Shown here piece after piece: positions 54,192-62,220 of a stretch of DNA of 64,000 nt. A model generated the notes under the pieces. The model had not been told where the DNA came from, ran no database searches, and saw only the letters and a program-made list of their open reading frames with translations. The position numbers and the translations under genes were made by a program. Location: the NCBI RefSeq assembly GCF_008121495.1, contig NZ_CP043051.1:3472688-3536687 (forward strand), given 5' to 3'. Numbering within the stretch: position 1 is the stretch's first letter; each line of letters opens with the position of its first letter. This DNA comes from Mediterraneibacter gnavus ATCC 29149. GTDB taxonomy: Bacteria; Bacillota; Clostridia; Lachnospirales; Lachnospiraceae.

Positions 54192-54587
54192 ATGAATTTT
54201 ACCGATGAAAAAGATTACATCATGCGAATGATAAAAGAAATGGTAAGAGTATTATTTTCATTAGCCTTTGGGAAAAAGTATGTTTCTGTTGAACTTGAAA
54301 AAGAAAACAAGTATGAAGTATCGGGAAAAAATTTGAAAAATTTTCTTAATATGATTGATTTAGGACAGATTAACGAAGCAGAGAACATACTTTTAGATAG
54401 CATTGACTATACAAACAAAAACGAAGTAATGGCGGTGGCTCTTTTTTATCAGTACCTTAGTGAAAAAGATAATCAGTTTTTGGAAAACAACAATTATACA
54501 AAAGAAGAAGTGCTTTCTGGTTTCAAACAATTACTTATGAAATCGGGATATAGAGATTTGCTTTATTTGCTCAAATATGATGAATAA
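54192..54587 (+). CDS. DUF6483-like helical protein (ICE cargo)
   Basis: 131 residues, soluble and helical: MNFTDEKDYIMRMIKEMVRV at the start, then two long helices (NEAENILLDSIDYTNKNEV and so on). The N-terminal sequence resembles DUF6483 proteins, from memory. RBS AAGGAG. It is the last of three AT-rich genes lying between the orf22-like and orf21-like genes. Confidence 0.7.
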   Translation: MNFTDEKDYIMRMIKEMVRVLFSLAFGKKYVSVELEKENKYEVSGKNLKNFLNMIDLGQINEAENILLDSIDYTNKNEVMAVALFYQYLSEKDNQFLENNNYTKEEVLSGFKQLLMKSGYRDLLYLLKYDE

Positions 54588-54690
54588 TACAGAATTAAAA
54601 ATTCAGCCTTTATAATTTTATATTTATATTCACAAAGCAGTTAGTCTACATGATTGACTGCTTTTCTTACGTCCAAAGAAAGGAGTTTAT

Positions 54691-56088
54691 ATGAAAGTAT
54701 GGAAAAAATCTAAAGGTAACAGGATTCGTGCCAGTGATAAATCACTGGTCTATCACTTTTGTATCGGCTGGCTGTTGCTCCTGTTCATTGCGGTGTTCCT
54801 GCTTCTGAATCTGAGACAGCTTCTTGTTACCGACTGGAAAGATTTTAACCTGCTCCATGCCGGAATCACATGGACTGCCTACAATTCCATTACGGTTCTG
54901 ATAGCGACTGGTGTTTGTGCATTGGTTGCTTTTCTCTACTACCGTTATGGATATGACCGTATCAAGCGGTTGCTCCACCGACAAAAACTGGCTCGTATGG
55001 TACTGGAAAATAAATGGTACGAAGCAGAAACTACCAAAAACAACGGTTTTTTCACTGACCTGCAAAGCAGATCAAGAGAAAAAATCGTATGGTTTCCAAA
55101 AATCTATTATCAGATGGATAATGGTTTGCTCCATATCTTGTGTGAAATCACAATGGGAAAATATCAAGAACAGCTCCTGTCCTTAGAGGAAAAGTTAGAG
55201 TCGGGGCTATACTGTGAAATGACCGACAAGACACTGCATGACGGCTATATCGAATACACCCTGCTTTATGATATGATAGCAAACCGTATTTCGATTGATG
55301 AAGTGATTGCTAAAAACGGCGGTCTGCGGTTAATGAAAAATCTGGTATGGAAATATGATTCACTCCCTCATGCCCTTATCTGCGGTGGTACTGGCGGTGG
55401 AAAGACCTTTTTTCTATTGACCATCATCGAAGCACTGCTTAGAACCAATGCAGATTTGTACATTCTTGACCCGAAGAACGCTGACCTTGCAGACTTGGGA
55501 ACAGTCATGGGAAATGTCTACCACACGAAAGACGATATGATTGACTGCGTCAATGCCTTTTATGAGGGCATGGTCACACGCTCGGAAGAAATGAAACTGC
55601 ACCCGAACTACCGCACAGGGGAAAACTATGCCTATCTGGGGCTTGCTCCACAGTTCCTTATCTTTGATGAATATGTGGCGTTTTTGGAAATGCTGACGAC
55701 AAAGGAAAGCACTGCCCTGTTAAGCCAGCTAAAGAAAATCGTTATGCTCGGCAGACAGGCTGGATACTTTCTGATTGTAGCTTGCCAGCGTCCAGACGCA
55801 AAATATTTCGGAGATGGTATCAGAGATAACTTCAATTTCCGTGTGGGGCTTGGTCGGATGAGTGAACTTGGCTATGGTATGCTCTTTGGAAGTGATGTGA
55901 AAAAGCAGTTTTTCCAGAAGCAAATCAAAGGGCGTGGATACTGTGATGTAGGAACAAGTGTCATATCGGAATTTTATACTCCCCTTGTACCAAAAGGATA
56001 TGATTTCTTAGATACGATTGGAGAATTTGCACACATAAGGCAGGACGGACTGGTGGCGTGCGAAGCGAAAGCCACAGGTACGGACTAG
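54691..56088 (+). CDS. FtsK/SpoIIIE-type DNA translocase, coupling protein (Tn916 orf21-like)
   Basis: 465 residues. Two N-terminal membrane helices (FCIGWLLLLFIAVFLLLNL and ITVLIATGVCALVAFLYY) and an ATPase domain with Walker A ICGGTGGGKTFFL, ILDPKNADLADLG, Walker B FLIFDEYVAFLEML and VACQRPDAKYFG. It is the ring ATPase that delivers the relaxase-DNA complex to the conjugation channel. It lies directly upstream of oriT. Confidence 0.93.
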   Translation: MKVWKKSKGNRIRASDKSLVYHFCIGWLLLLFIAVFLLLNLRQLLVTDWKDFNLLHAGITWTAYNSITVLIATGVCALVAFLYYRYGYDRIKRLLHRQKLARMVLENKWYEAETTKNNGFFTDLQSRSREKIVWFPKIYYQMDNGLLHILCEITMGKYQEQLLSLEEKLESGLYCEMTDKTLHDGYIEYTLLYDMIANRISIDEVIAKNGGLRLMKNLVWKYDSLPHALICGGTGGGKTFFLLTIIEALLRTNADLYILDPKNADLADLGTVMGNVYHTKDDMIDCVNAFYEGMVTRSEEMKLHPNYRTGENYAYLGLAPQFLIFDEYVAFLEMLTTKESTALLSQLKKIVMLGRQAGYFLIVACQRPDAKYFGDGIRDNFNFRVGLGRMSELGYGMLFGSDVKKQFFQKQIKGRGYCDVGTSVISEFYTPLVPKGYDFLDTIGEFAHIRQDGLVACEAKATGTD

Positions 56089-56092
56089 CCTT

Positions 56093-56152
56093 GCTGGTGT
56101 GGCGGTAGCCACGCCAGCATATATCAAGCCCCTCGGTATCTAACAGAGGGGC
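56093..56152 (+). promoter_or_regulatory. Putative oriT of the Tn916-like element
   Basis: Between the orf21- and orf20-like genes. A hairpin GCTGGTGTGGC/GCCACGCCAGC (56093-56118) precedes GCCCCTC (56128-56134), GGTATCTAAC and GAGGGGC (56146-56152). The segment GTATCTAACAG between inverted G/C arms resembles the nic region I remember for Tn916 oriT. The position just upstream of the mobT gene is also that of Tn916. Confidence 0.7.
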
Positions 56153-56246
56153 ACAAATCACAAGGAAACATACACAAAAGTTATCGATTCTTGGCTAAAA
56201 TCAAGCGTTTGGTAGCTTTTTTTACTGCTGTGACATCTGATAAAAA

Positions 56247-57479
56247 ATGTCACAGTTTTTTCGTAAAGGGGGTATCGCACTGAATGATACAGAGTGGATA
56301 CAGGATTTTGCAGACAGGCGTTTGCAGTACGGTGTATCCCAGACGAAACTTGCGGTCATGGCTGGAATCAGCCGTGAACATTTAAGCCGTATCGAATCCG
56401 GCAAGGTGGCGGTCACAGAAGAAATGAAAGCGAAACTTTTGGAAGCTCTGGAAAAATTCAATCCAGAAGCACCGCTTACCATGCTATTTGATTATGTGAG
56501 GATACGGTTTCCGACACTGGATATTGGACATATCATTAAGGACATTTTACAGCTCAATATCCAGTACATGATACATGAGGACTTCGGGCATTACAGCTAC
56601 ACGGAACACTATTACATCGGAGATATTTTCGTATACACTTCTCCCGATGAAGAAAAAGGTGTCCTGCTGGAACTGAAAGGAAAAGGCTGTCGCCAGTTTG
56701 AAAGCTATCTGCTGGCACAGGAACGGAGCTGGTATGACTTCCTTATGGACGCTCTTGTGGACGGCGGTGTGATGAAACGCCTTGACCTTGCCATCAATGA
56801 CCATACAGGAATGTTGGATATTCCAGAACTGACTGAAAAATGCCGGAATGAGGAATGTGTATCGGTGTTCCGTTCCTTTAAGTCCTATGCTTCCGGCGAA
56901 CTGGTCAAGCATGAGGAACAGGACAAGGCTGGTATGGGCTACACGCTTTATATCGGTTCATTAAAAAGTGAGGTGTACTTCTGTGTCTATGAAAAGAGCT
57001 ATGAGCAGTACATCAAACTAGGGATTCCAATTGAGGAAGCCCCCATAAAAAACAGATTTGAAATACGGTTGAAAAATGAACGTGCTTATTATGCTGTCCG
57101 TGACCTGCTGACTTACTATGACGCTGAACGGACGGCATTTTCTATTATCAACCGTTATGTACGCTTCGTGGATAAGGAAGCAGACAAGAAACGGAGCGAC
57201 TGGAAATTATCTGTCCGCTGGGCGTGGTTCATCGGGGAAAACAGAGAGCCGTTAAAGCTCACAACCAAACCCGAACCCTACACACTGGACAGAACCCTAC
57301 GTTGGATTCAACGGCAGGTTGACCCGACACTCAAAATGCTGGAAACAATCACAGCGAAAACAGGCGTTGATTATCTGAAAGAAATCCGTAAATCTACGAA
57401 ACTGACGGAAAAGCATTACAAGATAATCGAACAACAGACCACATCTACCGAAGATGTAATTTTGGAAAAGGAGAATTGA
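56247..57479 (+). CDS. MobT-type relaxase (Rep_trans family, Tn916 orf20-like)
   Basis: About 400-410 residues. An N-terminal HTH (RLQYGVSQTKLAVMAGISREH) is joined to a Rep_trans rolling-circle initiator domain (RLDLAINDHTGMLDI as metal-site region, and FEIRLKNERAYYAVRDLL). MobT nicks the adjacent oriT. The ATG at 56247 has no RBS; AAAGGGGG at 56265-56272 would fit an unusual CTG at 56280 (LNDTEWIQDF), so the true start is uncertain. Confidence 0.9.
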   Translation: MSQFFRKGGIALNDTEWIQDFADRRLQYGVSQTKLAVMAGISREHLSRIESGKVAVTEEMKAKLLEALEKFNPEAPLTMLFDYVRIRFPTLDIGHIIKDILQLNIQYMIHEDFGHYSYTEHYYIGDIFVYTSPDEEKGVLLELKGKGCRQFESYLLAQERSWYDFLMDALVDGGVMKRLDLAINDHTGMLDIPELTEKCRNEECVSVFRSFKSYASGELVKHEEQDKAGMGYTLYIGSLKSEVYFCVYEKSYEQYIKLGIPIEEAPIKNRFEIRLKNERAYYAVRDLLTYYDAERTAFSIINRYVRFVDKEADKKRSDWKLSVRWAWFIGENREPLKLTTKPEPYTLDRTLRWIQRQVDPTLKMLETITAKTGVDYLKEIRKSTKLTEKHYKIIEQQTTSTEDVILEKEN

Positions 57480-57482
57480 AAA

Positions 57483-57617
57483 ATGCAACGATTATTATTT
57501 GACTTCCTGTTCTTCTCTTTAGGGGGAACAGTTGGCGTGATTGCCATGTGTATTTTACAGACTGGCAGACAGTCTGACAGAAAAATGATGGAACTGAAAG
57601 GAGAAAAGAAAGCATGA
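57483..57617 (+). CDS. DUF3789-type small membrane protein
   Basis: 44 residues: MQRLLFDFLFFSLGGTVGVI, continuing as a membrane helix and a basic end (KGEKKA). Its stop overlaps the ATG of tcpD (ATGA). It corresponds to the short gene behind orf20 in Tn916-like elements. Confidence 0.75.
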   Translation: MQRLLFDFLFFSLGGTVGVIAMCILQTGRQSDRKMMELKGEKKA

Positions 57618-57835
57618 ATTTTGGACAGAACCTTTATAACTGGTTTTTAAGCAACGCACAGAGCCTTGTGCTGATGGCGATTGTTGTTATCGGAATCTAC
57701 TTGGGATTCAAGCGTGAGTTTTCCAAACTTATCGGATTCTTGGTAGTTGCCTTAGTAGCCGTTGGTCTTGTATTCAATGCGTCCGGCGTAAAAGACGTAT
57801 TGTTACAATTATTCAATAAGATTATTGGAGCGTAA
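57614..57835 (+). CDS. TcpD-family conjugation membrane protein
   Basis: 73 residues with two membrane helices (SLVLMAIVVIGIYLGF and LIGFLVVALVAVGLVF). Family members are part of the Tn916/pCW3 conjugation machinery. It is the last intact ICE gene; the stop codon (57833-57835) is followed at once by phage sequence on the opposite strand. Confidence 0.82.
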   Translation: MNFGQNLYNWFLSNAQSLVLMAIVVIGIYLGFKREFSKLIGFLVVALVAVGLVFNASGVKDVLLQLFNKIIGA

Positions 57836-58107
57836 AGCCTATCTTTGACCGTCACGGTAACACCATTTTTAGTGACTCCTTCATACCGGCTCGCATCAAA
57901 TAACTGTTTCCCACTCGTCTGCACCTGCTCCGTCTTTCCACCAAGCTCCAACCTCTCAAGCGGCGTATCCAAGCTATTCGGAAGTACCAACATCCCTGTG
58001 CCCTCTAGCTCTACCCTGTCATAATTAGGTGGCTGCGGAGTGGAGACTCCTAAAGGGCAGATCATATCCACTCCTATGATTCCTGTTCCGTCTACCATTT
58101 TAAGCAT
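57836..58107 (-). pseudogene. Truncated phage tail/minor structural protein gene
   Basis: The first 90 residues are retained (MLKMVDGTGIIGVDMICPLG onward). LERLELGGKTEQVQTSGKQLF recalls the tail or minor structural proteins of Firmicutes phages that contain T/S-G-K/N-LFD-type repeats. After residue 90 (VKDR) the frame runs on antisense through tcpD, showing that the original C-terminus was cut off at 57836. Confidence 0.7.
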
Positions 58108-58379
58108 TGTACTTCTACTCCTTTTTCACTGGTTGCTGTGGGGATGATCTGGACGAGGTTACTTCCTGCGTAGTAATTTTTGTTCCTAATTACAGTTTGC
58201 GCCGTCTGCGCTGGAATCAATGCGCTTTCTTCCTTTGTCGCACTTTCTTTGAGCGCAACATACACATCACCGTCTGTAAAATTCTTCACAAGATACTCTT
58301 TCCCCTCATGCGCAAATTCCAAAACCAGTGGCTGTTCACTTGTTGTGGCCGCTCTGATAAAAGTCTCTGTTTTACCCAT
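58092..58379 (-). CDS. Hypothetical phage protein
   Basis: 95 residues, beta-rich, no membrane segment: FIRAATTSEQPLVLEFAHEG, VKNFTDGDVYVALKESATKE. It overlaps the truncated tail gene by 16 nt, so both were coupled in a phage structural operon. RBS GAGGTGAGA. No function assigned. Confidence 0.7.
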   Translation of the reverse strand: MGKTETFIRAATTSEQPLVLEFAHEGKEYLVKNFTDGDVYVALKESATKEESALIPAQTAQTVIRNKNYYAGSNLVQIIPTATSEKGVEVQCLKW

Positions 58380-58383
58380 ATTC

Positions 58384-58671
58384 TCACCTCACTTTCACAT
58401 GTTCCGGAAATTCTTCTGCAATCAAACAGATGCCAACGAAAAAGGAATCCACCAGAGTTTTTGATTTCTCTGACAGATTCCTGTATTCTACCTCAACCTT
58501 TCCGGAAGAGATTCTGTATTCTATTTTATCATCTGTTAAATTTTCAATTGACTGGATCAGCGTCTGCGTAAGCGCCGTGACGCCAGCGCAAACAATGTCT
58601 TTTCCGGGTTCTGCATACCCTGCGTGTCCAAAGATTTCAATTCGCTCTGGTCGAATTCTCACCACAATCAA
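58384..58671 (-). CDS. Phage-borne Prp-family cysteine protease
   Basis: 95 residues matching the ribosomal-processing protease Prp (YsxB): His in IFGHAGYAEPGKDIVCAG and Cys in the same motif, 12 residues apart, followed by TALTQTLIQSIENL. Host Prp trims the N-terminus of ribosomal protein L27; phage copies occur near structural genes and may process a phage protein instead. The start is TTG with GGAGGTGATG upstream. Confidence 0.82.
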   Translation of the reverse strand: MIVVRIRPERIEIFGHAGYAEPGKDIVCAGVTALTQTLIQSIENLTDDKIEYRISSGKVEVEYRNLSEKSKTLVDSFFVGICLIAEEFPEHVKVR

Positions 58672-58695
58672 ATTACATCACCTCCAAAATGAGTA

Positions 58696-58732
58696 CAAAA
58701 ATACCACCGGCCTTTTTCCTGACTGGTGGTAT
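58696..58732 (-). terminator. Terminator between two phage transcription groups
   Basis: On the minus strand ATACCACC and GGTGGTAT (58701-58708/58725-58732) form a stem followed by TTTTTG. It follows the 60-residue gene. Confidence 0.8.
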
Positions 58733-58915
58733 CTATCTTGGATTCAAATAACCATTTTCATAAAGAAAATCAATTTCTTCTACTGTGAGTTTACTGACTG
58801 GATTTTCCCAGCTGTCATCTTCTGTTTTTAAATCCGGTATCTTTATTTCTGTTGGCTTGCACCCAAGCTTTTCACATATTATTTGAGATTCCCAATACCA
58901 TCGTGAAATCCACAT
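58733..58915 (-). CDS. 60-residue phage protein of unknown function
   Basis: MWISRWYWESQIICEKLGCK, then an acidic linker and VEEIDFLYENGYLNPR. RBS AAGGAGGAAAA precedes the ATG. Rich in Trp and Glu; no motif recognised. Confidence 0.65.
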   Translation of the reverse strand: MWISRWYWESQIICEKLGCKPTEIKIPDLKTEDDSWENPVSKLTVEEIDFLYENGYLNPR

Positions 58916-59005
58916 ATCATTTTCCTCCTTCCTTATATTCTGTCCTCTGCATCTTCCGGGCTTGGAACCGGCTTCGGCTGCATTACAGTGCCGGAACGTG
59001 TCCGG

Positions 59006-59239
59006 CTATGCTTTTTGTTCTTCCTCTAATTCATTCAGCATTTCGATAATTTCATTCCATTGCGATTCGTACTCAATACATTGCTCTGTTGTCCATCCGT
59101 CAGAGCAATCGCAATAGTAGTTGTATTTTTGTCTTTCTGCTATTTTCAGATATACTATTTTTTTCTCAAGCGGCAAGCCCTTTACAAGCTTAACGTACCA
59201 ATCTCTTGTTTTTTGATTATGCTTTGCTTTTTTCAACAT
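59006..59239 (-). CDS. 77-residue phage protein of unknown function
   Basis: Charged and helical: MLKKAKHNQKTRDWYVKLVK, with NYYCDCSDGWTTEQCIEYES in the middle (three Cys) and an acidic end. RBS AAAGAGGAAGAA. Part of the minus-strand early group. Confidence 0.65.
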   Translation of the reverse strand: MLKKAKHNQKTRDWYVKLVKGLPLEKKIVYLKIAERQKYNYYCDCSDGWTTEQCIEYESQWNEIIEMLNELEEEQKA

Positions 59240-59283
59240 ATTCTTCCTCTTTCTCCCCGTCCTGCCGATAGGTCAGCGTTGTA

Positions 59284-59445
59284 TTAAAAATCTCTGTTTA
59301 CCTGTACTGTCCATCCATCTTCTTTTTTAAAAATCTCTGTCCAATAACAATTTGCTACTCTTTTGTATCCGTTCTTTTGAAGTTGCTCGATGTGCCTTTC
59401 TGCTTCCTGTTCGTTCTGTGCGTTTATAATTACGTTTGCTTTCAT
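59284..59445 (-). CDS. 53-residue phage protein of unknown function
   Basis: A short open frame with GAGGAAATGG upstream of ATG. MKANVIINAQNEQEAERHIE, then a beta-like end with EDGWTVQVNRDF. Its layout (beta-alpha-beta) would suit a small domain. It fills the gap between rha and the 77-residue gene. Confidence 0.6.
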   Translation of the reverse strand: MKANVIINAQNEQEAERHIEQLQKNGYKRVANCYWTEIFKKEDGWTVQVNRDF

Positions 59446-59504
59446 TTTCCATTTCCTCGCTTTCTACTCCAAAAAATACTCAACTGATACACCGAAGTAA
59501 TCGG

Positions 59505-60161
59505 CTACGCAACAGATTCTAGGTAAGCCAGATCCTTCACGGTTTCCAATCTCTTCTTACAATCCTGATAAATCTCCTTGTAATGTTTTCCCGTCAGTAT
59601 TCCAGTGTCGATCACATGGAGAATGATGTTTTCCATCAGTGAAAGATTATTCAGTTGCATCACTGTTGCTTCATCACGTTTTCCAATTCCAGCCATCTTA
59701 TTTGCCAGTTTTGAATAGGTCATGTAAAGCATCTCTGCGTGTGTACTCCCCTGGCCCTTTGCATATCCCACTAACTTCTGAATGGTGTCTGTCTCTGCTC
59801 TTCTGGTCAGTTTTCCGGCTTTTCTTGTTTCTACCCATGTCTGAGTTGTCTTTTCTTTGATGAACGCTTCCATCTGATTAAATGCTTTGATGTACTGCAA
59901 TTTCCATTCAAGAGCTTTCTTACCAGTGAACCCCATTGCCAGAAGGGAAAAGCCATCGCGGTTCATATAAAACTTCCTGTATGACTGACCATTGTCTGCT
60001 TTGTAATGTGATTGCCTGAACATATTTTGCACTGCTGAATTTTCAGCAATGAGATTATCTATATTTTGCAACACGTTTCTGTGTTCTTTATGAAACTTCT
60101 CAGCCACCTGTAAGCTGTCACACACTGCTTCATCATTTTTTAAATATACGAGTTCTGTCAT
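59505..60161 (-). CDS. Rha-family phage regulatory protein
   Basis: 218 residues. The N-terminal Rha domain shows DSLQVAEKFHKEHRNVLQNI, then SYRKFYMNRDGFSLLAMGF and TGKKALEWKLQYIKAFNQME, followed by a helical C-terminal domain. Rha proteins control phage growth and host-factor dependence. It follows the DUF739 gene by 12 nt. Confidence 0.88.
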   Translation of the reverse strand: MTELVYLKNDEAVCDSLQVAEKFHKEHRNVLQNIDNLIAENSAVQNMFRQSHYKADNGQSYRKFYMNRDGFSLLAMGFTGKKALEWKLQYIKAFNQMEAFIKEKTTQTWVETRKAGKLTRRAETDTIQKLVGYAKGQGSTHAEMLYMTYSKLANKMAGIGKRDEATVMQLNNLSLMENIILHVIDTGILTGKHYKEIYQDCKKRLETVKDLAYLESVA

Positions 60162-60173
60162 CTGACCATCCTT

Positions 60174-60404
60174 TCAAAGTTCAATATTTTGAACTTCTTC
60201 TTTAAAAAAATATTTAGGTATGTCTTCCTGTGCCAAATCTAGAAGTTCTACTGCTTTACAGATATCTGTCTGCTTCCACGGTCTCTCACTACTCAATTTC
60301 AAGCAAAGCGTTCTTTCCGACCATTTCATAGCTTCCGCAAACCTATACTGAGTTCCAAACTTCTCAATTATCCGACCTTTTAATTTGTCATAATTGAATG
60401 CCAT
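60174..60404 (-). CDS. DUF739 Cro-like phage regulator
   Basis: 76 residues: MAFNYDKLKGRIIEKFGTQY, then a short HTH-like region (FAEAMKWSERTLCLKLSSER). DUF739 genes are placed opposite CI in Firmicutes phages, taking the Cro position. RBS AAAGGAGG. Expressed from the promoter at 60447-60475. Confidence 0.85.
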   Translation of the reverse strand: MAFNYDKLKGRIIEKFGTQYRFAEAMKWSERTLCLKLSSERPWKQTDICKAVELLDLAQEDIPKYFFKEEVQNIEL

Positions 60405-60423
60405 ATTATCCTCCTTTCGCTTT

Positions 60424-60543
60424 GTTCAAATATTTGAACCACTTGTATCTTAACACCCACTTGTACACTTGTCAATACAAAAGTTAATTTTTTTGAACTT
60501 TTTTGTTTTTCATATTGAACTTTTGTTAAGTGTGTGATATATT
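60424..60543. promoter_or_regulatory. Divergent lysis-lysogeny promoters with operators
   Basis: The minus-strand early promoter is TTGACA (60470-60475), 17 bp, TAAGAT (60447-60452). The plus-strand repressor promoter is TTGAAC (60515-60520), 17 bp, TATATT (60538-60543). A perfect 16-bp palindrome GTTCAAATATTTGAAC lies at 60424-60439 and TTGAACTTTT occurs at 60493-60502 and 60515-60524. These share the half-site TTGAAC and are likely operators for CI and/or DUF739. Confidence 0.75.
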
Positions 60544-60569
60544 TATACTCAGAAAGGCGGTACATTTAT

Positions 60570-61139
60570 ATGAAGAAAGAAAGCACTGCTACTAGGCTAA
60601 AAAAGATTATGGAGACAAAGGGACTTAGACAAGTAGATGTTCTGAAATTAACTGCACCATACTGTGAACAATATGGGATAAAAATGAACAAATCAGATAT
60701 AAGTCAATACTGTTCCGGGAAAAATGAACCTAATCAAGAAAAATTGTTCGTTTTAGGAAAAGCATTGAATGTAAGCGAGTCATGGCTGATGGGATTTGAC
60801 GTACCGATGGGACGTAATGACTACGAATTTAAAGATGCGATTGGTCCTGACAACCTATCATTTAATAATGTAGAGGAATTCAAGAAAGCTTACGATCAAA
60901 GTGTGCTCAGAAAAAATAGATTAGAATATAGACTTTTAGAGAACATGAGAAAGTTGAATAATAACGGAAAGAAAAGTCTTTTGAACTATTCTGAAATATT
61001 ACTTGGAAATCCGAACTTTATAGAATCCAACAATCATTTATCAGTATTAGCAGCTCATGAACGCACCGATATTAAAGTAACAGATGAAATGAGAAAACAC
61101 GATAAAGACATCATGATGGATGACTCTGAATGGGAGTGA
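60570..61139 (+). CDS. CI-like phage repressor
   Basis: 189 residues. The N-terminal HTH (LKKIMETKGLRQVDVLKLTA, then MNKSDISQYCSGKNEPNQEK) is followed by LNVSESWLMGFDVPMG, typical of CI/HTH_XRE repressors, and a helical C-terminal half. No peptidase S24 domain is visible, so it is probably inactivated by the ImmA/IrrE-type gene behind it. The start is set by AAAGGCGG before 60570. Confidence 0.88.
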   Translation: MKKESTATRLKKIMETKGLRQVDVLKLTAPYCEQYGIKMNKSDISQYCSGKNEPNQEKLFVLGKALNVSESWLMGFDVPMGRNDYEFKDAIGPDNLSFNNVEEFKKAYDQSVLRKNRLEYRLLENMRKLNNNGKKSLLNYSEILLGNPNFIESNNHLSVLAAHERTDIKVTDEMRKHDKDIMMDDSEWE

Positions 61140-61143
61140 TACA

Positions 61144-61605
61144 ATGACAGTTTATGAAGAACTATTGGAAGAGGCAAATAGTAGCGGACTTATTGTCCGC
61201 GAAAAGGCTCTTTCCGGCAGTGATGGTTTAATATACAGAAATAGAATTGCGATATCCAATAGGTTGAAAACATCCGCAGAAAAGGCTTGCGTCTTAGCTG
61301 AAGAAATCGGACATCACCATACTGCTGTCGGTGATATCTTTGATCTACAAGATATTGAAAATATGAAGCAAGAACAAAAAGGAAGATTGCACGGGTATAA
61401 CCGGATGATCGGATTGCGAGGCATCATATCAGCTTTTAATGCTGGATGCCAAAATAGATATGAGGTTGCAGAACATCTACATGTCACTGAAGAATATCTG
61501 CAAGAAGCTATTGACTGCTATAAAGGAAAATACGGTGAGTATATTGCTGTAGATAATTATGTTATCTATTTTATTCCTAATTTAGCGGTCATGGAAATGA
61601 TATAA
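61144..61605 (+). CDS. ImmA/IrrE-type metallopeptidase
   Basis: 153 residues. MTVYEELLEEANSSGLIVRE, then the metal region CVLAEEIGHHHTAVGDI, in the place of HExxH in this family (a variant seen in phage ImmA proteins). Cleaves CI-type repressors to trigger induction, by analogy with ImmA of ICEBs1. It starts 4 nt after the CI stop; the two form one unit. Confidence 0.85.
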   Translation: MTVYEELLEEANSSGLIVREKALSGSDGLIYRNRIAISNRLKTSAEKACVLAEEIGHHHTAVGDIFDLQDIENMKQEQKGRLHGYNRMIGLRGIISAFNAGCQNRYEVAEHLHVTEEYLQEAIDCYKGKYGEYIAVDNYVIYFIPNLAVMEMI

Positions 61606-61664
61606 CCGCTTCGGCGTTTATATAGAGTAAAGTGGTGTTGAGGTACAGGAGAAAAGAGGAATTT

Positions 61665-62156
61665 ATGAAAAAGAAAATTGTAACCATGCTGTTGATTGGA
61701 ACTATGGCGTTGTCCATGACAGCGTGTGGCGGAGATAAAGAGCCAGAAAAAGAGAATACTGCGAAAACAGAGGCTACGGAAAAAGAACCGGAAGTCGAAG
61801 TGACATATCAAAGCATTCTCGATGATTATACAAAGAAGATTGCTGACGCGACTCCGGGACTTGTGGAAGAATATAATAACGAAGCAGCTCCGATTGCCGG
61901 AGACTTAAATGCGCTTGCTGAATTATCAAATAGCAAGGTTGAAAAACTGGCCGAGATTTCTAATCAGGGCGTTTCCGAAATGGCTACGCTGATGCAGAAA
62001 AATGGAGACGAATATAGTGTTTACGAGGAATGGTCATTAAAGTTAACTGATGTGTATACACAGTACGCCGCACAAATCACTGATGCATATACCGCTTCTG
62101 CTGCCGGAATGAGCACAGAAGACATAATGAATTCTTTAAATTCTTTAGGGGAATAA
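61665..62156 (+). CDS. Phage-encoded lipoprotein
   Basis: 163 residues. A lipoprotein signal MKKKIVTMLLIGTMALSMTAC is followed by a Glu/Lys/Thr-rich linker and a helical domain (VTYQSILDDYTKKIADATPG ...). It is expressed from the lysogenic side of the phage, like superinfection-exclusion or conversion lipoproteins. No family is assigned. Confidence 0.75.
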   Translation: MKKKIVTMLLIGTMALSMTACGGDKEPEKENTAKTEATEKEPEVEVTYQSILDDYTKKIADATPGLVEEYNNEAAPIAGDLNALAELSNSKVEKLAEISNQGVSEMATLMQKNGDEYSVYEEWSLKLTDVYTQYAAQITDAYTASAAGMSTEDIMNSLNSLGE

Positions 62157-62159
62157 AAT

Positions 62160-62220
62160 AAAAACCGCCCCTGCGCCAACAGAGACGGTCTACATATCCG
62201 AAGATATGCGATTGAAATCC
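62160..62220 (-). ncRNA. Putative small RNA with a UUCG hairpin, opposite to integrase and lipoprotein
   Basis: On the minus strand TTGCAA (62250-62255), 17 bp, TACAAT (62227-62232) form a promoter. The predicted transcript contains CATATC-UUCG-GATATG (62193-62208), a stable tetraloop hairpin, and then a stem of ten pairs with two G-U (62180-62189 with 62164-62173) followed by a T-run, a good terminator. No ORF with an RBS is present. Length about 60 nt. The role is unknown. Confidence 0.5.

Larger units (their letters stand above)
49151..57835. mobile_element. Left part of a Tn916-like integrative conjugative element
   Basis: All genes are on the plus strand. In order: a SpaA/VaFE adhesin, two DUF961 genes (Tn916 orf23/orf22), three cargo genes, FtsK/TcpA coupling protein (orf21), oriT, MobT relaxase (orf20), DUF3789 (orf19 region) and TcpD. 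The rest of the conjugation module (TcpE, VirB4-like TcpF, TcpC, TcpG) and the integrase are missing; the sequence turns into phage DNA at 57836. The element is therefore not self-transmissible, but relaxase plus oriT could still allow mobilisation by a helper. Confidence 0.85.
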
